Shown here: in pieces, positions 26,248 through 39,133 of the stretch
Numbering within the stretch: position 1 is the first letter of the stretch
Layout: every line of letters starts with the position of its first letter
Source of the DNA: Phyto melanocephala
Lineage: Eukaryota > Arthropoda > Insecta > Diptera > Rhinophoridae
Direction: 5' to 3'
Assembly: GCA_941918925.1 (NCBI GenBank)
Contig: OW799234.1
Location: forward strand, 81,258,997-81,322,996
Length of the DNA: 64,000 nucleotides
The notes under the pieces: generated by a model
Database searches by the model: none
Told to the model about the DNA's origin: nothing
Seen by the model: the letters and a program-made list of their open reading frames with translations, nothing else
Program-made: the position numbers and the translations under genes

Positions 26248-26946
26248 ACACAAAAAGAAAAATATGGTTGTGGTAACCATAATTGAAGAGCAACATACTA
26301 TGATTGAATTGTATGATTATGGTTAAAACATATAATGGTTACCAGTTATCATTATTATGTTTAGTTTAAGTATCATTCAATAATCATATATATGACTACA
26401 ATTGAAATCGACAATCTTTGCTTTTTTACGGCAAATTATTGTCTTTTGCTGTAACATACACATATTGATTGTACTTACTTTTTTAAGTGCAATTTTTATA
26501 TCAATATTGTTTTATATTTTCCCGTTTATTTTTAAATTTTCTTTAATTTTTCAAAATCTTATTTTTCAAAAATTTATTCAACAAGAAGAAGAACAGTTGA
26601 AATCAAATTATTATTAAAAAAAATCATAGCTTGATTAATTTGTAATCATATAAGTGAGATTATTCTTTAATGTAATTGTAATTTTTAATGTTTTAGAATA
26701 TAATGTTATTTTTGTCGTCCTAATTTTTTTAAATCATACTATTTTTAAATGATAACCATTTTGAAATTTTTACGAAAAGTTATCATTAAATGATACAATT
26801 CAAGCAAATGGTTGATTATCGTGACAAAATATATGATGAAATGAAACAAAAATAACTATTACTTGTTTTCGACAACCAAATATTGTTTTAGAAAAAATAA
26901 TATGACCGTCGTGATCATGTCGTAACTATGGTTTTTCTTTGCGTGT
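26248..26946. mobile_element. 699-bp MITE with ACAC(G/A)CAAAGAAAAA ends
   Basis: Left ACACAAAAAGAAAAATATGG and right (inverted) ACACGCAAAGAAAAACCATA. The element at 60335-61816 is the same family in the opposite orientation and confirms both ends. Contains a palindrome-rich TATGGTTACC region. The frame at 26402-26617 is shadow; no transposase. Confidence 0.8.
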
Positions 26947-28140
26947 AGAAGTTATTCAGAAATACTTGGTCGTTAATTTTTTTTCATGCAAAATAAGACA
27001 ATTTTCTGTTTTCAAAACTGCATTAAAAATTTCCAAGTAAAAAATTTTAAATTCTTATATAGATAGGACTAATACAAATAAACTAAGCTATAAAGCGTTA
27101 AAATCGGTTAATAAGTGTTGATTTAGTTCAGTATTAACTAAAGAGACATTATAAAGAAAAGGCATCTACCTACATACACACAGAAAACAGACAGACAGAC
27201 ATACAGACAGACAAATTTATTGCCAATCTAATGGATCAGTTATTGTTATGGGACTGATCTTCTGTGGGTCCGAAAATTCTATTACAAGAATCATAAATTT
27301 TAACAAAAAATATTTTGTTTTTAAATTTTATTAGTTGTTTCAATGTTTCGCTACTTCGTTGTGTAGCATCTTTATGATATTAAAATTTGTTTTGATTTCG
27401 ATGATATCAGTAGCTTTATTTACAGCAGTTTATGTACATTTAGCATTTCCTTTGGTTGGCTGGTTGGGCGACTAACCTCCCAGCAAAAAAATGTTGTACT
27501 AGTTCTAATTTATAATTTTAAAATTATAAAAGAGGCACGAAGAATGCCTTAATATATAAAATAGTACAAAACCCTTTCAAGAAAGCCCTTATTACCTTAC
27601 ACACATATATATAACTTAGAGATTTTATGTCATAGAAAGGTTAAACAAGTTTTGCCACCATGCACTTGTGCCATTCTCTTCACTCCACAACGCAGAAAAC
27701 ACAGCAGCAGAAAAAACATGAGTATCAACAGTAAAAAAGAATCATCATTTGTTTTAGACGGAAATTGTATTTTATTTTAAAAAACGAAAAAAACAAACTG
27801 CAAAAAAATTCTAACACATTTTTCCCATGACAGTGATGTTGAAGAAAACGGCAAATAACAGCCTGTATAAGAACATAAAAATTAACACAGGAGAATAAAA
27901 AATGAAACAAAAATGTCACCCAAGCACAACTCTGTTAATAGATAAAATTTACACTTAGAGAAAATATATGTTTGCAACATGATCAAATCAACAACTTAAA
28001 TTTTTTTTCTTGTAGCTAAATATATTGTAATAACATAAATAATTGAAAAGAAACTTCATTTTTTATTTGGCAGGTTTCTATTTAGAATCATTAAAATGAA
28101 TGAACTTATACGCAAATTTAACGGTACTCCCCTAGTAGAT
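26947..28140. other. Intergenic, no supported gene
   Basis: AT-rich. A short GACAGACAGACATACAGACA tract near 27190. No gene recognised. Confidence 0.5.
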
Positions 28141-28145
28141 TGAAA

Positions 28146-28470
28146 TGACAACAGCTTAATAAATTGCTTATGTCTGATGAAGCCCATTTTAATCTAAATT
28201 TAAATATAAACAAGAAAAATTGTTGTTTATATAGTGAATCTAATACAGATATACTAGACCCAGAAAGAGTCGCTGTATGATTCGCAGTTTAATTAAAGTG
28301 CATTGTGGGGAAATACTTATTTAAAGAAAACGGTGTTACAGTGTCTCTAAACAGGGAGCGTCATATAAAGCCGTTGAGTCAGTTTTTCACCCAAAAGTGG
28401 GACGAAGACATGTCTGCTTCAATTTTGAACTTTACATAGTTAACTGTAACGTGTAAAACTTATATAAATC
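28146..28470 (+). pseudogene. Mariner-type transposase scrap
   Basis: Reads LMSDEAHFNLNLNINKKN (first catalytic Asp), DPERVAV, then FKENGVTVSLNRERHI, matching the middle of the mariner transposases at 12.9 and 44.3 kb. Stops and a frameshift. Nothing beyond this survives. Confidence 0.75.
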
Positions 28471-28494
28471 CTTGTATTTTAACTCTCGTATTTA

Positions 28495-28567
28495 TTGTCG
28501 CAATTATTTTACAGACATTTGTCAGAAAAGCCTTCAATAAACCTAGAAAATTTTTAATGAGTACGGC
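28495..28567. repeat. One-armed remnant of the hairpin MITE
   Basis: AGCCTTCAATAAACCTAGAA and TTTTTAATGAGTACGGC match the right arm of the 7749-7865 element; the left arm is lost apart from a GACA/TGTC scrap. Confidence 0.6.
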
Positions 28568-31500
28568 AGTAAGCTTTGGCAAAAGTTACGTAAAACATAT
28601 AATCTCTCCATCTCCAAGCATACAAATGTCAATTCTTTTATTAAAATTTTCAATTCTATTATGGCTAAGCCGCCTGTCTATTTTGTTAATCAAATAACTA
28701 GTTTTGAGTTTTGGACCTGTTTCCGTTTTTAATACTTTTATGCGATTTTCGAGCAAAATTTAATCATTAGCCAAAGTTTCTACTGTTTATCATATTATTT
28801 CAATATGTCCCTGTTGGAAAATATTTTATCTGAGTGGCTTAAAGCACAAATGATTCAAGTTACTTATGTTTACAAATAAGAAAAAATAAGTTAAAGTTAA
28901 ATTGCAAAAAGAATATGTTAGATGTTATTTGGAATATTTAATTTTAAATGAACGACATATGGAGATACATTTTAATCTAGATAAAAAATATCATCTTTTA
29001 TACAAATACACAAAAACCACCTTTGAAATAAGGAAAGTCGCGCCTACACTACTTGTGCTTTGACTTTTTTTAAATTTCTAAATAAATGAAATTGTACCTT
29101 AAAACAATTTTAGGAATACCTAATAAGAAAAACTCATGAACATTTCTTTTCTAAATAAAACTGTATGTTAAAGTTTTTAGTTGTCATAATCAGATTCCAT
29201 GACATCATCGGACTCGTCTTTATCCTCACCTTGGCATTGGATGGTTTTCAGAGTTTATTTCATTATAAGGTAAAGAAAAAAACTTGAACCATTCATGTTA
29301 AATTGGTGGTATATATCGAAAAAGATCCTACAAATTGTTGACTATCTTGAAATTTATTGTTTTTACGAGATTTTTTGGTTGAAGTTGTGAGAGTAACTAG
29401 TCGGCTCTGTCAACATTTTAAGCTTTCATGTTGAGTTAAATGAAAATTTCTTGCTCATTCAAAACATCATCTTTGTTTAAGAGGTTACAAAGGTCATCCA
29501 TCGTCATCCAAGGGTTACCATTACATTTTACAGATTCTCGGCCGTTATTAAGGAGAAGTTATAAAGGCGTCGTTAGCATTGAAATTCAGTAATTTTTTTC
29601 TTAAATTTGTAATAAGCGAATCTTCAGGTGTATAAATTTTATATATTTAAGGTTTTTTTTTGTAATTTCTATTTCCTAAATTTTGCACACACACCTCGAA
29701 TTAACCTAATGAACCACAAAGTGCATTAAGACATTTAGAAACAGGCCTTTTGATAACAAATGTTAAAACCAATCGTTATATTTCGGCTCAGAACTTCTAC
29801 GAGTTCTGCCCACTCAGTAAATGTGAAAAACTAATTTTATTATTTGTTTGAGTGCAAGAGTTTTAAGTGTTTAACAATCTCTGTGCTTAAGGCAAAACAG
29901 GTATTTTAATGACAAGTGCTTAAATTATTCGCCATTCTTTCATTCTGGCTGAAAACTTTATATAAAGTTATTGTGCTCTCACCTGCTAATTTAATATGTA
30001 AACCCATTTTTGGAAAAAAAAATTCACATAGAAAATTTAAGCCCCTCATATTTAGTCGTGCGATTTCAAAATTTTGTATAAGTTCTAGTTTACGAGTATC
30101 AGATAAAAATGTATTTTTGTATGAAATTAATTAATTTGAATCAATCTTTTAATTAAACTTGAAGAAACTTACTTAACAAATACATAATGTACATATTTAT
30201 ACGAATGACTTAATAAAGACAAGATTTTTAAGGTCAGATAAAGTCAGTCATTATAAGATCGAAAATTATTCGATGTTTAATCACCAAATCAAGAAATGCA
30301 TTCCATTGTTGTTTACAAAATTTTTTCTTAATTTTTTGGTAAAAAATAAGTTTGTTGCTTTAGATTATAAGTAAATTTTGTTGAAAATTTTTAGGCAAAA
30401 ACTAACAACTCCAAATCAATCACAATGTGTCAAAACTCTTTAAAGTTATTTGATTTGGAATTGAATAAACGAAATAACCATATCTGTCTCTTTGCATATA
30501 AAATGTTTACTATAAAACAGTTTTTTTAAATGCTAAATATCACAATCCATTTGCAATCAATTTAAAGATTTTTTCCTTTAAGTGCAGTTTCTCATGCTTT
30601 CTTTCTTTTTGCTCTACTTTTTGGCAACAAACTCTAAAATGAGTTGAGTGAGATGTGACGAAACAACGTCTGACATACTGAAATAGGATACAATTTTGGC
30701 AGCATAAAACATTGTATAACGACTTTAAGGTCGCTTTGTTTGGAATTGTTGCATTGCTTAAAAAATTTTTAAAATTTTCGAGCAACAACTGAGAAAAACT
30801 TGTATTTCGAAAGTGAATATTTATATTCTTTAAAATATTGGTTATATCTGACACTCTTCTTGTTTATAATCTGTGCTTGAGGTTTACTTAAGGCTATAAT
30901 ACACGGCATGATTTTTTACATCTGACTTTAAATTTTGTGAGACATATGTAAATCTACATGTCTGTCAGAATTGTACTACTACAGGCAACCGTCACTAACT
31001 GCTTTCCAGCAGCAGAGATTTCTGCCAAGGGCTGTTGCCACATGTTTTGACAGAAGAAAATAGAGCGCGCTCTAATTGAAATTTTGTCAGATGTCTGAAC
31101 ACATGTAATTACAATTTTAAATTTTCAACAGTTTAAACTTTAAATTTAAAAAAGAGTTTTCATTGCCATAAACGAGTTTTATTAGTATAATCAGATACTA
31201 TAATCATAATTTTCTTCTTCATACATGTGTGTGTATTTACACGTTAAATGTTAATTCAAAATGTTTAAAGTTCAACGTTAACTGTAACTATCTGTAGGGT
31301 ATTTTTCTATAAAACTAGAGATTTTTAGTTCAAATAACTGAACATTCTCTAAAAGACAGTTATCAACAGCCAACCTTCAGGAATTCTTCCATAAACTACA
31401 GGCTGGATGATTGTAACTTATACATTGCAACAGTATTAACATATACATAAAAGAATACACACACTTATATGCACATCCAAGACATTGTTTAATGTAGATG

Positions 31501-32448
31501 TGATACATGGTGTAGTTGCTGCTGTTTAAAAATGTTCAAATGTGATGCGTTGTAATGCGTTGTGTTTTGCTGTATGTATATAAAAATGTTTGTATAGTTC
31601 TCTAATTCTATTTTCTTTCTGTTTTGTTTTTTTTTTTTTTGCTGAAGAAAAGTATAAAAACAAATACATATAAATTAGAAAAAATAAAATGTAGGGAAAA
31701 ATTTTAGTTACAGCATGGTTGCACTGCGACATGTCTGTCAACATGATGTAAAGAGCTGCGAGGAAAAACGACTGAGTTGGATGGCTAAATGGAAAAACGT
31801 GTAAAGAAAAATGGAAAAATGTAAAAATAAAATAAAAATATCAACTCAAATGTTAACGTTGTGGAAACCACAAATTATTACACGCGAATGCATTTTAGTT
31901 ACGTTTTATGCTGGTACAACACACATACATATACACACAGTAAAACGTACGCAGTATTCATTTATACAATATATTTTCATTTGTTTTTATAGCATACTTT
32001 AAGGCGCTTTTTTCAAAATGTTTTGCAAGGTGCTAGCTAAATTAAACAAAAAACACAGTACGGAAAAAATAACAAGAAACAAGTAAAGGAAAACAAACCA
32101 GCAAATAAGCAAACATGAGTAATAATCATGGCCATGAACAAGCTCAGTGATGGCCTGTTATAATAATAATTTTTGTTTTATTACTAATGAGTTTACACTA
32201 GAGTTATCGATTAAACATATTCTACTCTCCTCTTTTACTATTTTTATAAAATAGTATTTTTCGGGAAATTCACCATTTAGAAAAAGGTTTAAGCAAGTCA
32301 TATTTTTTTAACTAGTAATGCAATTCGAACAGTATTTTTTGCAATGCTTTATATATGGGAAAAATCCAGAAAGAGTCCACCAACCAACAACTTTAGTATA
32401 AAAGTAGATGAAATTAAAATTAGTTATCAAATTTTAGGTGCATAACTT
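28568..32448. other. Intergenic, no supported gene
   Basis: Includes an acidic plus-like tail on the minus strand near 29190-29230 (GEDKDESDDVMESDYDN-stop) and a 104-codon minus-strand frame at 30540-30854. Neither matches a family I know, and neither has supporting neighbours. Confidence 0.45.
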
Positions 32449-32451
32449 TAC

Positions 32452-32755
32452 GTCTAGACGAGCCATCGATTTATTCAGATTAGAACAAAACGTAGGCAGA
32501 GATTTCAACTGTCAAAAAATTGTTCATGATATGGAGAAAACGTATAAAGTGTATTATGTTGCAATTTTTATGTGTCGTCTCTTTATTTCATATTCAAAAT
32601 GCCTTTTAATAGCAGGCATCGTTGTTCGAAGAAATATTCTAACAACGCTGTTTGAACAAGAACAAAACATCGACAACAGCGGTCCACACAAGTCACATTC
32701 ATGAGCGCACAAAAAGTTGTGTGTTGTTCGAACAAATCGATGGCTGGTGTGGACC
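32452..32755. mobile_element. 304-bp Harbinger-like MITE
   Basis: Left CGTCTAGACGAGCCATCGAT and right (inverted) GGTCCACACCAGCCATCGAT, with TTA on both sides (32449-32451, 32756-32758). A three-base TWA duplication fits PIF/Harbinger. The open frames here are on both strands and are not conserved proteins. Confidence 0.65.
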
Positions 32756-32759
32756 TTAA

Positions 32760-33470
32760 AGCTGGATTCATCCATAAAATTTTAGTTCAGAACAAATTTT
32801 TTTTATATTGAGTTTGATGTTTACTTTTGAGAAAGAGAGAGAGAGAGAAATTATTTTGTTTAAAAAGTTTTTTCTTGAATTGGTTTAATTTTAATTCTTG
32901 TTCAGAAGAAACTGAATTGGGATGCCGCTTTTTTTCAATATTTACATGAAAATTGAACTTGGTTGTCACATCATACAGTGTCAGTACATTTATAATACAA
33001 TAATTGTTTTTGCCGAAAATTAACAACTAAAATGGAATTTAATGAAAATATTGCTCAAAAATTAATAGAAGAATTAAAAAAACCAGGAAGAGAATGTTTG
33101 TATGACATGAGCAATAGTGCATACAAAAATAATTATTTAAAACAGGGTTTTTCTCACTGCGACTCATTTTATTTTCGATTTTTTTTTATAAATTTCTTTT
33201 GCAAAAAATTAAAAATAATAATTTTAGTTTTTTCTATCCGACATTTTCTTCACATATATTTTAATGAAATAATTTACGTTTGTATTTATATACATAGTTT
33301 GCTAGCGGTGCTGCCACTTTGTACAACTGTTTGCATTTTTATAGTATATGGCAGCTTTGTTTTTTCGGACCAATTTTCTTAAATGGGTGAATCGTTCTGC
33401 AGAAAAGTCTCAGTAAAAAATGTTATTCTCCGGAAAAAATTTTGTTCAGAACAAATGGGTGAATTCGCCT
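32760..33470 (+). mobile_element. 711-bp Harbinger-like element with MADF-like segment
   Basis: Ends AGCTGGATTCATCCATA and (inverted) AGGCGAATTCACCCATT, with TAA on both sides (32757-32759, 33471-33473). Inner GTTCAGAACAAA words near both ends. Carries the frame 33032-33382. Confidence 0.7.
33032..33145 (+). pseudogene. N-terminal MADF-like domain segment
   Basis: The frame opens with an ATG in context ACTAAAATGG and reads IAQKLIEELKKPGRECLYDM then YKNNYLKQ, the start of a MADF (Myb/SANT-like) DNA-binding domain, which accompanies PIF/Harbinger transposases. The remaining ~80 codons are hydrophobic and unlike MADF, so the domain is cut short by an internal deletion or intron. Confidence is moderate because only about 35 residues match. 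Confidence 0.5.
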
Positions 33471-33473
33471 TAA

Positions 33474-34129
33474 GTAATGTGTAGCGTGTGATACAGAAAA
33501 TCAGGTTTTTATAATATAAGAAAAAAATATTTTATTTTTAAGCCATCTCCAACTTAATAGCAATTTTATATTATGCCTTTAAACAAATATAAAAAAATTT
33601 GTAACGTGTGTAGCGATTTGAGTTTTCCCCAAAATTACATTCAAAAGATTTGCAACTGTTATTGTGTTTTCTTATATCCGAAAAACTACTGGTGAAAACC
33701 TGCTAAATAACCTGTCCCGTTTTTTATTTTAGATGAATTATTATATAGTAATAATGTTTTTTAATTTGTCTGGCCTTAGATAAAAAATTAACCACAAAAT
33801 TGATAATATTTTCTGTCAACTTTTAACCTTAGGATGTTATCTGTACATGTTAGACGACATTTTTGCATAACAGCTGTCATAGTGTGAAACTATATATAAG
33901 TTCCATAAAAATAAATATTTGGCGATTTTAAATCGTATACTCGAGGTGACCAACTTTGGAGCCATGTTCACTCACTTTCACTTTTAACAGGGGGTCGTGC
34001 GACGCCAACGCAAATTAGATACACCTCAGCTCTTTATACGCAAAATTTATATATAAAATGGTTCGCATTTTACCGAACTATTTAAAAAACCACTGTGCAA
34101 CGGCAAGCACATCAAAATATAGAACTAAT
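33474..34129. other. Intergenic, no supported gene
   Basis: AT-rich, with a small GC-richer patch GGGGGTCGTGCGACGCCAAC near 33990. No element recognised. Confidence 0.45.
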
Positions 34130-35787
34130 TTTTAAACAATTTAAATTCATATACAAAAGAGTAACTTGTCCAAACGAAAAGAGCTAAAGACATGAAATTT
34201 AACCATCTGTTCGATGTATAGCTCCACTAAGAAGCGATTTTTGAAAATTCGTACTTTAAAGGGGTAAAAAGGTAAAAACGGATAAAATCGGTAATCTTAT
34301 ATCTGCTAAAATTAAAATGATTCAAATTAAATTGAAGAAGTATTGTAATTTACACAAAAAATAAGTTGACAGGTGTCTGGCCTTTTTTCGAATTTTCCAG
34401 CCCTAAGGGGAAGCAACGGGTAAAAACCATAATTTAGTCCTTTTTTAGTACACTATGTAACTTTCAAACACAAGGCTAGGAACAAATTTAAACTGTATTA
34501 GTTAATAAAAAATTTCGGCTTTCCTTTTAAATTTGCATGTATAAGTGGTAAAACTTGTCTCTCTTTATGGTACTTTTTTTAAAAATAATATTCCCAATAT
34601 TTTTCAATGGGACAAAATTTGATAATTATTATTGTCTAATAGAATATGAACAATTATTTTGATGGAATTTTTAGATACTTTTAGGGGGACCAAAAAGAGG
34701 AAAATACCGGAAAATGTGTATAATTTATAATTTCAGAGCCAATTCGAAGAAAATTGTAATAAGGATTTCATTAGACATTAAAAATTATGTAATTTGGTAA
34801 AAATTGAAACACATTCATAACAGGGTAGAAAGGGAAAAAATTCGGAAAAACAGTTTGGTACTTTTTACTTAATTACTTTTATGCATAATTACCTTTATGC
34901 AAAAAAGATTAAAATTACTCACTTTAAATGATGACTATTAAAATATTTTGTTACATAGGTATTTAAACATTTTAAACCTGCAATTTATACATTGATATGG
35001 AAAACCCATAATAGGTACTTTTCTGTTTTTGGAAACTTTTTGTATTTTTTTTGCGTTTAAGAAGCTAGAATTATGAAACTAGAAACTATTGATCCAAGCT
35101 GAAGCTGAAAATGTTATGGGCGACCGAAAAGGTAGTTTTTCTCATTTTCATGGTACTTTTTGTATTTTCAACATTTGCAAAGCTAGAATTTCGAAATTTA
35201 GTGACTATTCATACGAGGTGAGACTGAAAATGTTATGGGCGACAAAAAGGTACTTTTTTAATTTTTATGGTACTTTTTGTATACTTAACGTGTACGAAGC
35301 TAGAATTTCGAAACTAGTGACTATTTATACGAGGTGAAATTTAAATTGTGCTTTTTGAATTTTTATGGTACTTTTTGTATTTTCTACGTTTGAGAAGCTG
35401 GAATTGTAAAATAAAACAATATTGATTTCACGTGAGACTGAAAATGTTATGGGCGACCAAAAGGTACTGTTTTGAATTTTTATAGTACTTTTTGTATTTT
35501 TTACGTACATAAATACGAGGTGAGACTGAAAATATTACGGCAGACCAAAAAGTAACGTTTTCGAATTTTTATGATACTTTTTAAATCTTCTGAAAGTAAT
35601 GACTATATACAAGGTGGGGCTGAAAATGTTATCGGCGACGAAAAATATACTTTATTTTTCTAAATGAAATGAATCAGAAAACAAAGTTGCCATAAATTAA
35701 AAAAAAAAAAGTTAGTAATTAAAAAATGAACTTAAGTATTCACTGATAGTAAGAACTCCGCTATTGAAGTAGCGGGTAATTTGCTAG
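34130..35787 (+). mobile_element. Helitron-like nonautonomous element with tandem array
   Basis: The 3' end is CCGCTA-TTGAAG-TAGCGG followed by GTAATTTG and CTAG at 35784-35787, a stem eight bases before CTAG, as in Helitrons. The body is paragraph-like noncoding DNA with a tandem array at 35030-35665. The 5' border is a guess. Internal minisatellites are common in Helitron-derived insect repeats. Confidence 0.55.
35030..35665 (+). repeat. Six-unit degenerate tandem array
   Basis: Units of roughly 85-120 bp begin GGTACTTTTTGTATTTT, continue GAAGCTAGAATT and end in a GACTGAAAATGTTATGGGCG type block. Units differ in length by internal deletions. The open frames here (35089-35337) are repeat artefacts. 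Confidence 0.85.
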
Positions 35788-37750
35788 TAAAAATAAAGTA
35801 TTTTCAAATAAATAATATTGTCTTTAATTAAATTTTACTGGAAAAATATAACAAATGTCACGTAGAATGTGTCAAAAGGGGTTTACGGTTTTAAAGAAAA
35901 TGACAACATTTTATGGCTGCAAATATATCATTTTAAAATTTACTTTTATTCATCGTATTAGTATTTTTGTTTTTTTTTATACTTTATTGTAGTTGTTTAA
36001 AAATTAAAGATTAACTATCAAAGTTACTTCTATTTTTTTTTGGGGTGCATCACAAAATTTTTGATTAATTTTTTCGCAGATTATGTATAAGTTGAAGATA
36101 TTTTTTTGAAGGCAAATAATGTTTACATTTTAATCTGAAAATGTGTACGACTAAAGCCCTCTGTATGCAGGAGTTGCTTATTTAAAGTTAAATAAATAGA
36201 GGATGAATAAAGGCACTTGTTCAACAAATATTGGTTAAGTTTTGAATTTCATACTGATACAAAATTTATTTTTAATATTTTATTATATTATTTTAAAGGG
36301 CCCTTTGTTTATTGTGCCTTTTCTACTATTTACCTTTGTAAAAATCACAATTTAAGCGTCATGAAAAAGCATTTTTAATAAAATTAAAATATAAGTAAAG
36401 TTTTACCCTTTTCTTCGTGCAAAAGTATTTACAAACTTGAGATCATAATTAAATTTGTTTAGATTAAAATATGAGACCATTTACAATTAAATTAATTTAC
36501 GTCACTACACTGGGATGTTTAAGTTTTTTTTTATTTACCACTAGACATGTGAGTAGTCTTATCGGCTCTGGCTGTGGTGTGTTAGTTTAATATACATATG
36601 CTGAAGAGAATCTTTATATTTTCACGACTTTTTTGTTTTGTTTTTGCTTCATTATCGTAATCAGTTTTATGTGCATTATGCTGTATGGGTTTGTTAACCC
36701 CATAAATATGTTACAATTTTGTAATCAATAAAATATGTATTAAAATCTATTGCTTTCGCATGTAACGAGTATATAAACTTTACTACATTGACATTGTAAC
36801 TCCTTTCGTCTGACTGAACGTCTAACAGTATTTATGTCTTTCACTAAAACAAAAAAGAGATGAAAAATAACTATATCTAACATACATATATACACAAGGG
36901 TTGTAGTTACTTGTTACATGTGTGCATCATTATCAGGTTAATTCTAAGTGGATGTGTGGATGTTTTCAAAAATTTTTTTAAAACTGTTTAAGTCTAAGTC
37001 TTATAATCTTTGGAATTTGCGCATACATTGTGTTGTCTTATTACTCTTACTAACAACGTCTATAAATACGTCTATATCTAATATACTAAATGGAAATATG
37101 TCATATGAAATGATGTTTTTATGTACTTATGTGTCGCGTTAAACAATTGACTATTTTAAAATTGTTAAAAATTAATACGAAGCGAGAATGTTTTTAAATT
37201 TAATATTGATTTTATTTCCTTTAATTAACAACTGAAATTAAAATGATCAAAATGTTACATTGGACTACAAAATAAATCAATGAAATAACTATGTATAAAA
37301 CGGTCCATGTATGTTTTTATATAAACCTCAGAAATGAGCTTAACTCAATATATATTTAGTTAAGATCTGTACAAGCGTAAGACAAATGGCAATCGCATTA
37401 AATTTAAAATAGTGTGTGCATATTACTCTCATATTATAAAACCCATCAGTACTTGCAATTATATGTGTATTGCTTTATAATAAAAATTTAAAGATTAAAA
37501 TTAAATACGTGTCTGAATAATTTGATAGTAGTTACAAATAACTAACACATAAGCAGATGCCCACTGCTGTCTATTTTTTTTTTATCATTAAAAAATAGGT
37601 TTTCTGAGACCCAAAGCAACCTTTAGTCATTGTTGGCCAGTGCACGCGCAATTAGTGAACCTCTTTTGTATTAAGTAGAAGATAAATTTTGACAACAGTG
37701 AATCTAATGCTGGCCAATACTTGCGTAAACAACACATGCAATTTTAACCA
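35788..37750. other. Intergenic, no supported gene
   Basis: AT-rich, no element ends or domains recognised. Confidence 0.5.
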
Positions 37751-37754
37751 AATA

Positions 37755-38510
37755 GTCATGATCGCCTAGTTCGTTCCGCGGAAAATATTGCTGTTGTTCG
37801 CGATAGAGTGTCAGAAGGGCCTTCAACCTCGACTTTTCGTCGTACCCTACAATTGAATGTCTCACCAACATCACTGATGGGAATTTTAAATATAGATTTA
37901 GATTTACATCCTTACAAGGTTAAATGGACTCAAGAGCTGTAGCCTACTGACTATTAAAAGCGTCGTCGAATGGTTGGTATAACATACGGAGTTCATAGTG
38001 ACTTTACAAAAAAAAAAAATCGTCCTTAGCGTCGAGGCACAGTTTCACCTTAGTGGAGTCGGTAACAAGTAGAATTGCCGCATATGGGGCAAATGATAAT
38101 CCACGACTTGATAAAGCCGATACATCCACAAAGAATGATTGGTTGATACGGCTTCTGGGCTAATGGTGTCATCGAGTCGTAGTTTTTCTAAAATGAAGTC
38201 AAACAAACAGTAACCATGAATTGTTTTCGTTATCGCAAGATGATTATTGAATTCTTTTGGCCAGAAATTGATAATATGGACCTGGACCATACGTGGTTCC
38301 AACAGGACGGCGCCACTTGACACCAGCCAACAAAACAATAGCACCTTTGCGAGAGAAATTCAATTGCCGTGTTATCTAAGTCGTGGCAATATTAATTGGC
38401 AGCAACGATCATGTGATTTAATAGCGTTCGATTACTTTCTTTGGGAATATTGAAAAGAAAAATCCGTGGCGAGCATTTGACCGATATTTCACACATATTT
38501 GTTTTAGGTT
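37755..38510 (+). pseudogene. Decayed mariner-type transposase
   Basis: N-terminal half: RSAENIAVVRDRVSEGPSTS, then LQLNVSPTSLMGILNIDLDL and HPYKVKWTQEL. Middle: HFHLSGVGNKQNCRIWG. Then TWFQQDGAT (second Asp), WQQRSCDLIAFDYFLWEY (third Asp) and GEHLTDI near the end. Many frameshifts and stops. Closest in wording to the 44.3-kb DD41D element. Confidence 0.88.
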
Positions 38511-38895
38511 ATTTGAAGCAATTTTTTTTGTTGATTATTTGACATTTCTTTTCATTCGGTGTTTCGCTTCTTGGTGTGTAAGTAATTTAAAATTTGAATT
38601 AAAAACGTCACAAATTAAACGTTTAAAATATTTAAAAATAAAAAAAACACAAAGAAAATATTTTAGTGGAAACATTTTAATTAAAAGCGTTAATTTAAAT
38701 CAATTATATTATTTTATGTATGTTTTTATTTTTATTATTGCTATTTACGGCTAAAGCACAAATGACAAATTGTAAGAAAATATAAGCTAAACAAAACAGA
38801 AAACTCGCCAAAGAAATTGTCGTGTGTGAACATAAAAGCAAGTTCAAAAGAAAATATGGAAAAAGTTGGGCAATTAAAATCGTCGTGTATGACCT
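38511..38895. other. Intergenic
   Basis: AT-rich; nothing recognised. Confidence 0.4.
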
Positions 38896-39133
38896 TCGAC
38901 TTATAAAGAGCTATTTCTGATTTTCAATACCGATCTGCTCCTGAATATTTCTGATATTGTGATACCTTACACGGGTCGTGAAAATGTCTGTCGGCTTCAA
39001 AAACTTGATTTCAACATACACACGGACAGACGGACAGTGCTCCCCTATTCATAAGCTTTCAGAAATTATGTATTTTATGGTGTCGGATATATAAGTTGTA
39101 GAAATTTTTCACGGAAAGGTTAAAGGGTATAAA
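38896..39133 (+). repeat. Family B repeat, 3' part (B3)
   Basis: Contains AATACCGATCTGCTC, CTTGATTTCAACATACAC, ACGGACAGACGGACAG, and TTCATAAGCTTTCAGAAA, ending AAAGGGTATAAAAA. It ends about 660 bp before the dioxygenase ATG. Confidence 0.75.

Noticed and set aside
29185..29560. Possible minus-strand coding remnant with an acidic tail
   Set aside because: Only a few codons look protein-like, with stops between them, and I cannot name a family.
30540..30854. 104-residue minus-strand frame
   Set aside because: Opens with ATG and has several cysteines, but no recognisable domain, no neighbours and no second copy. Could be chance in this composition.
30895..31110. Possible imperfect inverted repeat with ACATCTGAC words
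   Set aside because: The arms do not align over a useful length and no target duplication is visible.
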